Part shown: positions 12,561-24,990 of the stretch, in pieces
Layout: each line of letters opens with the position of its first letter
How positions within the stretch are numbered: position 1 is the first letter of the stretch
Assembly (NCBI GenBank): GCA_949825065.1
Contig: OX463844.1
Location: forward strand, 26,321,056 to 26,385,055
Length of the DNA stretch: 64,000 nucleotides
Source of the DNA: Odontocerum albicorne
Taxonomy: Eukaryota > Arthropoda > Insecta > Trichoptera > Odontoceridae
Direction: 5' to 3'
Program-made: the position numbers and the translations under genes
The notes under the pieces: generated by a model
Seen by the model: only the letters and a program-made list of their open reading frames with translations
What the model was told of the DNA's origin: nothing
Databases searched by the model: none

Positions 12561-13904
12561 AATTCTCTCGTAAAAATGGTATCTTTGTTTTTAAATCGAA
12601 CTCAAATCCGTCGGGGAGAAGATAACCAACTCGCCACGAAGGCCACCATTCAATTATAAAAATATTTTATTCCTTTTAAATCAACTGACGATTCTTGGTT
12701 ATTTTTTTGCTTCCGTTAGCATCATCTTTTTATAGTTTTTGTGTTGTTTTCGATTATCTTTTATTTATGAATAACTACAAATTTGTTTTCGAGGTATTTA
12801 ATAAAACAATACAAATATTTTCAATATGATTTGAAAAATATTTCATTTAAGTAAATCATACATACATAAATGTAATCAGAACGTTTATTTTTCGAGGTAA
12901 GCAGAGAGGATATATTGCTAGACTTTTCTATCGCAATACACATGTTTTGCTTTTCTCTAAGTTATAACTCTTACGATTTCTCTGGTCTTTTACATATCTT
13001 TCTTTAAAAATATAACTTATTTGATCTGATCATTCTTTCATTGTTTTATTGGTAATTCATTTAAATTTTTTAGGACAGTCGCCACTTGGTTCATAACGCA
13101 CAGTATTCATAAAATAACCGTCCATAATAAGACTGCAGTTCACTCACATTTGATCCCTGTTAAATATAAAAACTTATAGCTTGTTTCGGATGAAAAAACT
13201 TTCGGTGTTTTACGTAACACTTCAAGGTCTCTGCTAGTCTATATTTAGTTTGAACTAATTTTTAACTCATGGTGTAAAATAAAAAAAAAACTTTGCCATG
13301 ATTTGGCACATAACCCATCATGTTTTATATTTTAAGATATTTTTTTAGCCCTTCAATATAGAAAGGCAAATAATTAAAAACTTATTTCACAAATTTACGC
13401 GATATCTAAAATAAAATTATTCAATGAATTTTCTTTACACCTGATAAATTTTCCATCACTTCCTTTTACTAAAACGTCGGACTTTTAGAAACTTTTTATT
13501 TATTTATAAAAGAAGGTTAATCATTTAATCCATGGCAATGAAGGGATGAAGGGATGGATTGACTCGGAAGCCGCACGAAACCCAGGAGTTCTGAGAGTGT
13601 CACACGATTAAAGATTCAAATCACACAAACGATATAAACTTGGTCCATTCGAGTGTTGATTTTTTTAAACACAACAGCAAAGTTAGGTTTCGTCATTTTA
13701 TACTAAAGTATATCAAGAAGAAAAAATACCGAATGTTGCAAAAACGCAGAATGTCAGAAAAAAAATACAATAAATGGAAACGAAGACTGACATTGAACGC
13801 GTATGTGTGATTCGGGTTGTCATCGTTGCTGTGCTTCAAATTTGAGAATTCCCTCATCATTCTAACGTCAATTTAGTTGGAAAGTTTTCATTTTTAAATA
13901 AGTG
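12561..13904. other. AT-rich DNA, no gene recognised
   Basis: The stretch 13540-13900 is somewhat less AT-rich but has no open frame of note. Confidence 0.4.
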
Positions 13905-14167
13905 CAAACTCACACCAGCAAACTCACAGGATACACCCCTATACTGGATCCGAAGATACAACAAAGTGAGACGAACGGGATGTTTTATTTCTCATTTTTG
14001 AATATACATATATATGCCCAAAGTCATAGGTATTCGTATATCCCCGAATAATAACATAGGCGGAATAAAATGGCTATGTCGTTCGAGAGGAGTAGCACAG
14101 CGCAAGGCTTGAATTGGCGACCTTCCGTAAAGAAGTTCAATGCTATACTGTGCGGCAATGCACCTCG
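13905..14167 (-). mobile_element. SINE-B copy, minus strand, 3'-truncated
   Basis: On the complementary strand it shows the SINE-B order: tRNA-like head (GTGCGG ... GGTCGCCAATTC), CTACTCCTCTCGAACGACA, CCGCCTATG, CGGGGATATACGAATACCTATGAC, then the body with GTCTCACTTTG and GGATCCAGTA and TTTGCTGGTGT. The last ~100 bases of the full element (compare 56828-57240) are missing. Two overlapping minus-strand ORFs here are accidental. Confidence 0.75.
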
Positions 14168-14574
14168 GTGAATTTGGGTAAATTGAGGAGTGTAACCGAA
14201 ATATAACAATGTCTTTGACAGCATCATTGAACTTTCGGATCAAAAATCACTTGAGTAGACACGTAACTTAAATTATAAATCAAATGATTCAACAGTTATT
14301 TTCGATGTTTCGCGAAGAAAATTATGTTAATAATAACATAAATAACTTAATAATTCTATTGGTATCTTATCCTATTATGTATCCATATTGATAATGTTAA
14401 CATGTTAAAGAGCGAAGTCAGAACAGGAAACAAGTATGCACGAAACTTGTTCGTCATTGTACATGTTGGCAAAAAAATCTGCACGTGAAGAGGCCAAAAC
14501 ATTCGAATACGTGCAAATATTGTCACTAGACGAACTTGAACACTAGAGTGATAATGTTTTTTTAAAACATCATC

Positions 14575-14642
14575 GATAATCGTCCCCGAAAATCTTAGTT
14601 GGAAGTCAAGCATCTTACCAACTAGACTACGGAGGCCATCAG
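14575..14642 (-). mobile_element. SINE-A head fragment, minus strand
   Basis: Complement of the tRNA-like head: AAGTCAAGCATCTTACCA then ACTAGACTACGGAGGCCATC. The body, which should lie to the left, is not recognisable. Confidence 0.65.
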
Positions 14643-16623
14643 TGTTATAATAAACTTCCACGAGATAATGTATCGTCATTTTAATAATTTAATGAACTGA
14701 AAGATTATGAATATTAGTTTGCAGTGGGTGAGTGGTGGATGTTTCCAAAAGTTCTGTGACCTACAAGAAATAAGTAACGGTTCCTACAGATCACTACAAA
14801 CAGTGAACTAGAGACTTAGTCGAGTGTGATGCTATTATTTACTTTTTAATTGGCGTTTACCTTTCCTCATCCCAAGCAATAAAACTTTTAAATCTTCTTG
14901 TCTCGAAAGGGTGTGGATTTTCAGGATAATTAGATTTTTAATTTTTGTAATTGTTTCGAATACAGATTTTGTGTATTTTAAGAAATTTTGAAAACTTTTC
15001 CGTCCTTTTTCTCACGTGTAGACGGAAGACTTCTTCAAACGTTGCGTTGTTATTGACTTGTTTACTATATCATTTTATATTTTGCGATGGCGAAGTTGTC
15101 ATTCTCACTGATAACCAACCATAAAAAATAACTGTTTGGGATTGCTTATAGTGTTGTTTGGTTGCAATATTTGACGAGAAAAGGAAAATAGCTAAAAGAG
15201 GTATGTATATCTGGTTCTGATGAATCCTAGAAAGGCTCAATGTAGATTGCCGAAAACTTAAAAAATGCGCAAAATTAACACATTAGATAACCTACGAAGT
15301 ATACGGCTGGACATTAAAGAAAACTGACACAAAATTAAGAGAATTACTGTTATTTTCAATTATAAAATTTGTTAGAAAACAAGCCAAGTTTATTCATCGG
15401 GAAACTCTTCTAGACAAGATATCTTGAAAAACAAAATAGAGATGATTTATTTTTTATTCATGGGAAACATCTTAAATAGCAAAGTACACACAAACGAGAT
15501 AAGAGTTGTATTTTTTATTCGGGAAAGTAATAAATAAGATCACAGTCAATTCTATGTATATAAAGGCTTTGATAAGATTAAGTTAATTGAAACCAAACCA
15601 CACGAAGAAGGATTCTATAGTCGCTTTATATAATAAACCGTATTGAAGGTTAACTTGCGTGGACCTATTTGTATGGAAGAGTTTTTTTGCTTCATTGTGT
15701 TAGATTGGTTTTTCGGGAATTGGTAACAATAAAGTTTATATTGGTTAACGCCTTCAAGGTTTCATGCATTTCAAGCTGAAAGTAATATATTCCATAGATT
15801 AACATCTATGTACTCGGAGGTTTGTACATTCTTTTGGAATCTTGAGATGTTTCGGCCATATTGAGTTAATGAGTTGCGAAAAACTTGCAAATCCAAATAC
15901 GTTTTTTACATTATTCTTAAAAAAATATAAAGCAAGAAAAAGCAAAACCGATGAAATTATGGAAAAAACAGATTTATAATTTTTTCAAGAAGAAAAGTAA
16001 GAACCCATTAAGATTTCCACTATTTAAGCCTATTAAAATATTCCGATCTGTGAACTAATATGAAAAAAATCAAGATTACAAAATCTTAATTTGTTACAAC
16101 ATTTCTTTAACGTTAAAATATATTTTACTTATATATACTTTTACATTAGTTAGATTTACTTTTTTTTAATTAAATCTCTTAATGTAGATACAATGTCAGA
16201 TGTCTAATTTACATTGTTTTAATTACATACGTGAAAATAATTATTTATTGTTAAAATTATATAATGTCAAAGACGACTTGACGAGTCGACGCCTAAAAAA
16301 AGAGAAAGAAGAAAACAATAAAGTATCATGAGAAACAACAAAACATCTATCTTTATCGAGATTTATGTATGTAAACGAGGCAAAGGCTATATATGGTGAT
16401 AAAAAAATAGATTGAACGGTCCATACTGTCTACTCTAGATGATAGCTATGGCGTAATAATAAGAGATAAGGCGTCAACATTGGGCAAGCATTTCAATTCC
16501 AATCGGATACCATTTTGATGTTGACTTTTTGTAATTCAGGAACTTTGTCAACACGTCATTTAGTTGGATGAATACACTTATTCATTTACTGTGTGAAATT
16601 TGTTACAACTTTGTCCACAAGAG
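14643..16623. other. AT-rich DNA, no gene recognised
   Basis: No open frame over 60 codons worth noting and no repeat boundary identified. Confidence 0.4.
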
Positions 16624-16838
16624 TGATGAACTCCTTGGTCTAATTGGTAAGACCCATGACATTCAGCCCGAGGTTATGGGTTTGATTCCCGTTGCAACCC
16701 AGATTTAAAGAAGAAGAAGAACTCTTGATTTCACTTAAGGCATATTTAATATCTTTCTGGGTGGTTGAAAGATATTGCTATATGGTGGTAAACCCACCAG
16801 GTTTTACTGTATGCAACAAAAGTGTAATACAACACAAT
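16624..16838 (+). mobile_element. SINE-A, full-length, plus strand
   Basis: A complete copy. The head (GATGAACTCCTTGGTCTAAT, TTGGTAAGACCCATGACATTCAGCCC, GGTTATGGGTTTGATTCCC) holds box A-like and box B-like motifs. It is followed by an A-rich linker, then TTGATTTCACTTAAGGC, GGTTGAAAGATATTGCTATATGG and AAACCCACCAGG, and the common 3' end ACTGTATGCAACAAAAGTGTAATACAA. Length ~215 bp. Expected to have been transcribed by Pol III and moved by a partner LINE. Confidence 0.85.
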
Positions 16839-17308
16839 AGTTAATATTTCTTAATGATATAAACAAGTAAAAATTTATGAAATTAGTGTGCACACATATA
16901 TTTTATAAAAAAGTCTTATAAAATGAAACAACAATATTTATATTTTATTACAAATAAATTTAATTATTAAAATATAAAACAAAATATTAAGTGCAATCAC
17001 AATTGATTATACTCGTATTTAAAATTCAAGTAATATGAATTGTCATCTCATCGGCATTCAAACGTTAATCTTGAGATGCTCCACTATGTCGATCATGTGA
17101 TATTCTGTGGGAGAACAGTCCGATCTTATAAGAGATACGCATATAAATTAGCGTTATTAGATATTCAAAATTTAATAATCACCTCACTTTAAATTTCAGC
17201 TAATCAATGTCAGTTTTCGATCCTCTTCGTTGAAAATTGTAATTGTTCATAATAAAATTAAAATAAATATCACAAAAATATAACAATAATCATATTAAAA
17301 AAAAATCT

Positions 17309-17440
17309 TCTTTGACCTAGTTGGAACCACAGTTTAAGGTGTGATCCCCGATTAAACTAGAAAAAAAAATATTGTACTAATCTGATTCTTCATACAAGAG
17401 CTTTTAACATATTTGTAGTTGGTTGAAAAAAAGACAAGCG
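17309..17440 (+). mobile_element. SINE-A, degenerate, plus strand
   Basis: TTGACCTAGTTGGAA, GGTGTGATCCCCG and a later GTAGTTGGTTGAAAAAAAGA follow SINE-A order, with deletions in the head and no tail. Confidence 0.5.
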
Positions 17441-17830
17441 TCTATAACTTCTTAAGGTTAAATTGTGTATAATGGAAGTGATATAATATATTGGATCAAA
17501 AAACGGTATGTTTCCAATATTTAATACGAAAAATTTACTACCGGTAGGTTAAACATATTTTAAATTAAATTTCTTACAGTATAACTTATATTCTTAAAAG
17601 ATGCAAAAATCACGTAAAGGTTTGCAAATATTTATTCCCAGTACGTTAAAAAAATGCTCTAACGTTATCGTCAAAGATACACTTCTAATTTGAATTTGTT
17701 TAACAAGAAATGACTAAATAGCAAATTTAATAAAATATGAAGAATCTTTAGTATTGTATTACATTTTAATATACAGTACAATATTGTGAGTTTATTACCA
17801 AATAGTTGTCATTTCAAAGCTTATTAAATA

Positions 17831-17936
17831 CGCCTTAAGTAAATACCAGACTGTAACGTTTATTTAAAAATCAGAGCACGTGTAGAAATCAAACCTGCAA
17901 CCACTAATGTATCTTAGCAACAAAGCTACAGAAGTT
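17831..17936 (-). mobile_element. SINE-A fragment, minus strand
   Basis: GCCTTAAGTAAATACCAGAC matches the body complement. It is followed by a B-box-like AAATCAAACCTGCAACC and a decayed head to ACAAAGCTACAGAAG. Confidence 0.6.
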
Positions 17937-20769
17937 TTCAATATTTTGGTTTGATTTGTGGTATTTAAAAGTTTGGTACTGTAAATCTTCCTTGAGATAT
18001 ACTTAACGAGGCAATTGAATTATATTGAAAATACTTTTTTTCTTAATTCAAATTATTTTTAGAAAAAAAACGGTTCAAAATAATTTGATGGTTTGTAAGT
18101 TATCATTACATTTTCATGAATGATTTAAACTTAACTTTTTGAAAAAATAAACCTCAAAGGTATCAAAACACAAACTGCCCTCAAGAAAATACCTCTTCAA
18201 GAACAACCCAAACATATTAACAGTCGATTTGAATAAAAGTTTTTCGTTCCGACCAATGAAGTTTTCAAAAACAATTCCAAAAGTGCTGTTTCAAAAGAGA
18301 ACTTTTGTACTTATGGTAAATAAAATTTGAGAAAAGGGAGAACATAAAAAATTAAAGTCAACCAAGCAAATAAAAATTTCCATTTTCAACTCGTATCTTT
18401 TTTGTAAGTAGTAGGAGAAATGTATCCACCAATCTCAATTTTATTTAAAGTTCTATCTTTTATTTACGAGGAAACATGAAAATATAACATTCACGCTACA
18501 AAAGTTACATAAAGCGTTTCCGTTTATGTTGGGTGAATGTTATAAAATTGGCTTAAGAGTTATAAAATTGGAACACCGAGAAAATTTGTTTGTTAAATTG
18601 TAATGAGTTTTTATTACAAAACGCTTTCATGACTCTAATCAGCGTAATATTTATGTATGTTATGTTGCTACGTATGTTCTTTTGAATTGAAAGAAATTTT
18701 TGTAAAACCTCTGATAGCTTTTGACAAATTGAAGTTTTATTTACAATAATTTTAAAGAAAATTGTTCCTTTCAGTTAGATTTGACTATCATAATTTTAAA
18801 CTGATTAAAAATGTTAATTTATTTTGCGTTTCGTTTATTTAGTTCTGGGTGGATCAAGTATTTTATGAATCTTAAATTATCATGTTAAAATTATAAAATC
18901 GGCCTCGTAGCAGGAGTCTCGTATCTTCCATCTTTATGCGTCAAAATGTATCAACATGTCTGTGTTTTGTTCACCTTTACCTTGAAAATTTAGGACCCCG
19001 GTGAAAAATTCTGGCACGTTGTCTTAAAATGATCCTTTTCCTGATGAGAGAGAAAAAATAAAGCTATTTTCAGATTAGATTTTTCTTTATTCTTTATCAA
19101 TCCTTAATTCTGTCTTTCTTTTGAAATTTAATGAATACCCGTTACTTGACTATCGTTTTGATACGGTAGATTAAAGATGGACTTAGTGAGGTTTTTATTT
19201 TCTCATTAAAAAGTCTTTAAAACGACAAAACATAATAACAACAGTTAAAAAAGAGAAAAAAATATAATATTTGACGCTGAATAATAAACTTTCAAACTTT
19301 TGACATTAACCATCTTGCTTGAAACTGCCTTTGTTCATCGGATAATTTTTTAAATTATTTTATATACTTTGATCATATGAATACTAACATAGTTTATGTA
19401 TACAAGCTTATTATTCGATTTCGTGTTTTTTTAATAAATCTATTATCATTTTATTTGTAGAAAAAAAAGCCATTAAGAATTAATTGAAAACAATTTTCAA
19501 AATAAATTTTATATAAAAGTAAATGTTACGTCTTCAGTTTGAAACAAAAACTTCAGTTTGTTTATTGTTGAATTAAAACAATCACTAAAAATGTAGTCAT
19601 TCTTTTATTTTAACAATAATTTGTTCCTTATAGTGAAACTCGATTGATGGAATAATAAAATTAAACTTTTACGGCATAATACGAGTATAATGGATATGAA
19701 ATTTCATGGAGTTTTGAAAGTGTTCTAGAAATAAAAATAGCATTAACTGGGTTTATGGAATACTAAAATTTGGATTGAAATTTTCAATGTTGTTCAACCC
19801 TTACATGTTTATTTGCTTTCAAGAAAACATTTAAGATAATTGTTTATCGAGTTATTGAACTCTCTTCGAATCTGAATTATTTAAGGGTTTCATTTAATAG
19901 ATTTAATTAGTTTTGCACTTATATGTTTTCTTGATTGAATATTCATCCCGTAGAATAACATAATTCGAGTTTAGAATAGATTACCATATTCTAATAAGTT
20001 CTTTAACCGCACAACCCAACACGTCCCAAGTAAAACACATTTAGCCATTTAAAGCATATTGATTGGTGCTACAATGCATAATGAACTTGGATTCCCTGAA
20101 TTGTTTGCCTACGCGGGTGTCTTTCGTTGATGCTTATTACAAAACACACGGTCCTTAAACATATTTTGTTATCTATTACCTACGAAAATAACAACAATTT
20201 CAAATGCTAAAGTACGTCGAAAAAATATGCATACAACAAAAATCGCTAAGGAATTATTTTATCGCAAAACTTTACTATTTGTATAATGGTTCTAACAAAA
20301 ATAGGGAATAATAAAAATATATAAAGTAAATGAAAATGTAATTATCAATCCAAAAGCGTATTGGAATAATTGATTAAAAAAAGTTGACAATTGCAAAAAA
20401 AATTAGGGGCTTGTAAAGGAAAGCAAATAAAAAATATGTCACTTCTTAATCGTTTTAAGTTATAAAATATGAAAAAAAAAGGGTTTAAACTAAATCTTAT
20501 TACGAAAATAATCCTTCGATGGAGGCTGGGGAGGGGGGTGGGTAGAAATACATTTTGTAATTTTTTTTGTTAGTCGATTGATGTATGATGCCGGCATACG
20601 CACTACGACACGCAAAAAAACATGGCAATCGAAGATGCTGGTATAAAAATCTAATCAGTGCACAAAGTGGGAATTGGGTAATCACCTTAAAACTTTTTTT
20701 TTATATACTCGTATTATATAATTTCTTCGTTAAGGTTTGAACTTGATGTCACATTCACATGCGTTGGAG
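17937..20769. other. AT-rich DNA, no gene recognised
   Basis: No open frame with a recognisable domain (20500-20685 minus is featureless). Octamers TACGAGTA at 19680 and TACTCGTA at 20706. The phrase TTTAGGACC(C/T)CGG near 18990 is also seen near 6860, too short to define a repeat. Confidence 0.4.
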
Positions 20770-21115
20770 TATGTAGCATAAAGAACAACTGGCTTGTATC
20801 ATATGTAATACTATATGTGTGTTTGTTTGCATTAACCAGTTTGTAGCATCAAGCACAATTGATTCGTTTATAACATTTGTTTTTGCTCGCATTAACGAAA
20901 GTGTTGCATCAAGTACAATTTATTAGTATTAAACCTTTGATTTTGCTCTTATTCACAGTTCAATGGGAAATATCAAGTACAATTTACTAGCATTAAAACA
21001 TTGTTTTTCCTGGTGTTCACAATTCAATGTGTAACATCAAGTATAATTTTCCTATATTTTACTTTTATTCTTGCTCTTATTTACCTTTGAATGTGTTGCG
21101 TCAAGCACAATTTGC
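20770..21115. repeat. Degenerate ~64-bp tandem array, about 6 units
   Basis: A GCATCAAGCACAATT-like core recurs at about 20777, 20846, 20906, 20970, 21034 and 21098, spaced 60-69 bp. Between the cores lie T-rich stretches with TTTTTGCTC and ATTAAC or ATTCAC. The units differ at many positions, so the array is old. It ends 28 bp before the palindromic element that starts at 21144. Confidence 0.8.
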
Positions 21116-21143
21116 TTATACATTTTATAAAACTCTAACTATA

Positions 21144-22277
21144 CAGGGTGTCCCAAAAGGCAACGTCAAGCCGGTATCGAGGAAGAGGCCAGCTTATGAG
21201 GGTTCAGAATTTAAAAAATTTTTTTGAAAAAGCCTTATACTTTTCGAGTTATAGGCATTTCTTCGAAAATTGTAAAAGTAGCTACCCTGAGCCGAATATT
21301 TGTATACTGTGACTACAAATTGCCATATTTTATGATTTTAATAGCTGTATCGCAATTCTAGATATCCCTGCTATTAGTCGGAGTCAGATATAAAACAAAA
21401 AAAAATTGCATGTTTGAAAAAAAAATTGTTTTTGTCCGATCATAAAAAATAATATTTTTTATCAGCCAACTTTAACTCATCATACTGTAAAAATAATGTA
21501 CTACGCTAACCTGGCAAGTTACATCAAAAGTTGGCTTGTTTAGTCAGAATTTCAAAATGCTACAATACATATCTACTTATCTTTTAAAAATAATTTTAAA
21601 ACATTAATTTCTGAAATTAAAGATCGACTTCAAAATATTTGAGAGAGACAAACGATACGGCGCATGAACGAGCTAGAGTATGACACCATTTTTGACAGGA
21701 ACTAGATATTACATATAAAAAATGGCGACACTAGCTGTATTACTCTAACTAGTGCAAGCGCAGTATCGTTTGTCTCGCTCCAAATTTTTTAATTCGATCT
21801 TTAATTTCAGAAATTAATGTTTTAAAATTATTTTTAAAGAAGTAGTAGATATGTATTGTACCATTTTGAAATTCTGACTAAACAGGCCAACTTTTGATGT
21901 AACTTGCCAGGTTAGCGTAGTACATTATTTTAACAGTATGATGAGTTAAAGTTGGCTGATTAAAAATAATATTTTTATGATCGGACAAAAACAATTTTTT
22001 TCTCAAACGTGCCAATTTTTTTTTGTTTTATATCTGACTCCGACTAATAGCAGGTCTATCTAGAATTGCGATACAACCATTAAAATTATAAAATATGGCA
22101 ATTTTTAGTCACAATATACAAACATTCGGCTCAGGGTAGCTACTTTTACAATTTTCGAAGGAATACCTATAACTCAAAAAGTATAAGGCTTTTTCAAAAA
22201 AAAATTTTTAATTCTGAATTATCATAAGCTGGTCTCTTCCTCGATACCGGCTTGACGTTGCCCTTTGGGACACCCTG
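21144..22277. mobile_element. Full-length palindromic DNA transposon with ~550-bp arms
   Basis: The element begins CAGGGTGTCCC and ends with the exact complement GGGACACCCTG. The two ~550-bp arms (about 21144-21700 and 21720-22277) are reverse complements at over 90 percent identity by eye, and even the centre around 21710 is part of the palindrome. The flanks are TATA on both sides, fitting a TA or TATA target duplication. It has no transposase, so it is non-autonomous. The two small ORFs at its ends share a peptide (QGVPKGNVKPVSRKRPAY) only because the arms are copies. The superfamily is not assigned. A read-through transcript would be a long double-stranded hairpin. Confidence 0.9.
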
Positions 22278-22924
22278 TATATATACAATATTTTTACAAT
22301 TATATTGAAAATTGAACACCTTCTTTGCAACGCTACCCAAAAAAAAACAACTCATCTCAAATATTACAGACCGTTGAATTTGAGAAAAAAAAAAGTAATT
22401 TACATACATTTGAATTCATGAATATAAAAATTTTAGTAAAGGTTAAAAATCTTATTTAAAATTATGTAAAAAGTATCCACGAAAATCACATTTTACCTTA
22501 TTTAAAGGTGAGAGTTTTTATGAAACCAAACATTAAAAAAACACAACTTAAAAAAAACTCTGTTTAAGTAAAGAAAATTACGGGAAAAATATGTGAATCA
22601 CAGAAAAATAGTACTTATAATAAAAATATTTTGAGTTGATTCACATTTTAAAGTGTTTTTGGGCTTCAAGGCCACAGTACTTTGGATAGATTTTTTTATT
22701 GTAACATAAATCGATATCATTTTAATGCCATATTATTGTTTATTGAATACGACTTGAATTTCTCAATTTGTTGAAAGTTTTTGTTGATTGATGGTTAAAG
22801 AAAATGGAGTGTTAAATATCAATGAAACTAACATTTCTGACGTATCATTTTGTTTGAATTTAACCGAGGAATTAAGGCATCGGAGGAAGCTAGAACCACT
22901 TGTGCCGTTTACGTAGATAACTCC
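22278..22924. other. AT-rich DNA, no gene seen
   Basis: Short frames with many stops; no repeat recognised. Confidence 0.4.
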
Positions 22925-23225
22925 ATCAGATAAAGCATACATATTCTCATACTACTCCTATGATTTCTCTGACTTTTATATTTCCATCTTTCAAAATATA
23001 ATTTTCTTGATCCAAAAAGGCTTTTCGTGATCTTCTAATGACATTTCCACTATATGTTTGTTTTGTTAGTCTTCATTAATTTGTTCAACACACAAAAACC
23101 ATCTCAGAGTGCTATTTTTTTATCTTATTCGACATATCAGCCTTAAATTTACGTTCATACTAAGCGTACTATTAAATTTTTTGTCATACATTATCACCCT
23201 ATGTGTTCTTCTAATAAGAATGATC
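22925..23225 (-). pseudogene. LINE 3' fragment (RT C-terminal region and 3' end)
   Basis: On the minus strand the order is the same as at 27535-28150: a decayed CELKVDI-like stretch, KKSTLRWF-like residues, then a tail reading AAAAGTCAGAGAAATCATAGG and AGTATGAGAAT, which matches the 3' sequence of the 27535 and 37425 copies. Broken by frameshifts. Confidence 0.6.
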
Positions 23226-23364
23226 CAAAACGAATGACGCATTAAAAAAGCCCTCTGATTTCTCACTCTGCTGAAGATCTGTCACAAATACTGGATACGT
23301 ATACATGTATGTGAGCCACATGGTCTCAAATTAAATGTTCTATTCAATGAAATACCAAAATTCT

Positions 23365-23420
23365 ATTCAATGAAACCTCCATCTAAAAATCGATTCAATG
23401 AAACCTCCATCTAAAGATCG
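23365..23420. repeat. 28-bp direct duplication
   Basis: ATTCAATGAAACCTCC followed by ATCTAAA(A/G)ATCG occurs twice in tandem, at 23365 and 23393, with one difference. Confidence 0.8.
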
Positions 23421-23439
23421 CAGAACCGGTTCAAGATTT

Positions 23440-23690
23440 GTATTACTTGAGTAGCATTGCGAACGACAAAGCAAACATAGATGATGAAATTAAGAATATA
23501 CTAACCGCAGTTTCTTGGACGTTTGGGGATCTTCGTGGGTGAGTATTTGATAATCATGATTTAACACAGAAAATCAAAGCAGCAATCTTAAAATTGTATT
23601 TATACCGTCTCTGGTGTATGGGTGCGAATCATGAGTTCCCTACAGACGACATGCGAAATGGGCGTTCATGAACTAATTAATATGTTCTTC
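23440..23690 (+). pseudogene. LINE fragment of a second family (VFDNHDL/YRRHA type)
   Basis: In plus-strand frames one reads YYLSSIANDKANIDDEIKN, then WTFGDLRG, VFDNHDLTQKIKAAI and a short frameshifted segment with a YRRHA-like motif. This order (YLGS..., SFGRLR..VFDNHDLT.KTK, TLLYG, YRRHA) belongs to the region after the RT catalytic core of a LINE ORF2. At least one stop and one frameshift. Confidence 0.65.
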
Positions 23691-24424
23691 TTAGTGCTGG
23701 TATTTGTATAGTCTTTATAAGCCTCCTTTCAGTCCTTTTCCACGTTTCCCTCTCATCCCTCAAAGTTGATATTAAAAAAATTGTTCCATCATTTAAATAT
23801 ATTTTGATACTGCCATATAAAACATAATAACTCTGTTGGAAATTAAAAAAACATCTTCAGATGAATTGAAAGGTAAGGGGCTGATTGGTTGGGATAAAAA
23901 TTATCATAGAGGCTAAAAATCTACAAGAAATATATGGCTATGAGAAATCATGAAATCTTGAGGAAATGTTGGAAAAATAATGTTTTACTTCTGAATTTTC
24001 AAAACCCATTTTTTTCTATCTAAAAGCATTTAAGTTTTTGTTCATCGGATAAAAAACCTATGAAGCCCTTCGAAATCGAATCTCAATTGTGCGGAAAGAA
24101 TATAAGGAAGTTTTATTGTTTTCTTCAATATTTGAAAGAATTTTTCAATCTAGAAAATACAAATGTGAAATAAAATAGAATGTATCAAAGTGAATTGATA
24201 ATTTGAGAATTCTTTAACATATTTCCTTTAATAATTTACAATCTAAACTTTCTAAATATGTTTTCTTTCCGGATCTAATGTCAAGAACAATGAGTGATAA
24301 AACCATTAAATGTTATCTATTTTTTTGTGTCCTCAAAATTTAATTAACATGGAGAGTTCATTATTTGCTCATATACTAGATGACATATTTTATCTTGATA
24401 TTTTTTAACAATGATAAGTATACA
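23691..24424. other. AT-rich DNA, no gene seen
   Basis: No coding pattern or repeat boundary recognised. Confidence 0.4.
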
Positions 24425-24990
24425 TATATACGTACCATCACGCTATTTTCCTGTCAGAGTAGGTACACATAATAGAGCGCCAACCCATCCTATTAAGACA
24501 AACTTTTGTCGCCTTATCCACATCAATACAACTTCTTATACATCTCCTTCTGCTTCATTTACTCCTTACATTTCATTCTTTCGAAATTTGTTAACTTCTT
24601 CCAATCGTACTTTTTCCAGTAATTCTCTGCCACGACTTCACGTTCACGTTTATATTGTTATTTGAAAAAGTCAATATTTGGACAATAAATATGTCCCAAC
24701 CACCTCAACATTGCCTTTTCATCATACTTAAAACATATATTTTTGGCTCACATTCATCCACATTAATTACTTTTCTCATTCTGTTGTATAACGACACACC
24801 ACATATTCTACTCAGTGCGCGCTTTTAATTGCATTTATAGTTCTCAACTCCATTCAGCCATTTTCTACATCCACGTTTTACTTGCATTCGTCAATGTCGG
24901 AACGAATGGGCTGTAATACTGTTCAATAATGCTTCTTTGAATTTTGAGTATAAAATAGCAAATGTTTGAGATTCAATCTACTTTTTTATA
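24425..24990 (-). pseudogene. LINE 3' fragment, minus strand
   Basis: On the minus strand: a TNASKTWM-like piece equivalent to YGSETW, a decayed middle, then KAMLRWLGHIY, which aligns with the STLRWFGHVERM block of the sister copies. The 3' end includes a segment shared with 48320-48360 and 39140-39200. Multiple stops. The plus-strand ORF 24411-24665 is a shadow. Confidence 0.6.

Noticed and set aside
21027..22409. Two ORFs on opposite strands sharing an 18-residue peptide
   Set aside because: The shared peptide arises because both lie in the inverted arms of the palindromic element; it is not a conserved protein.
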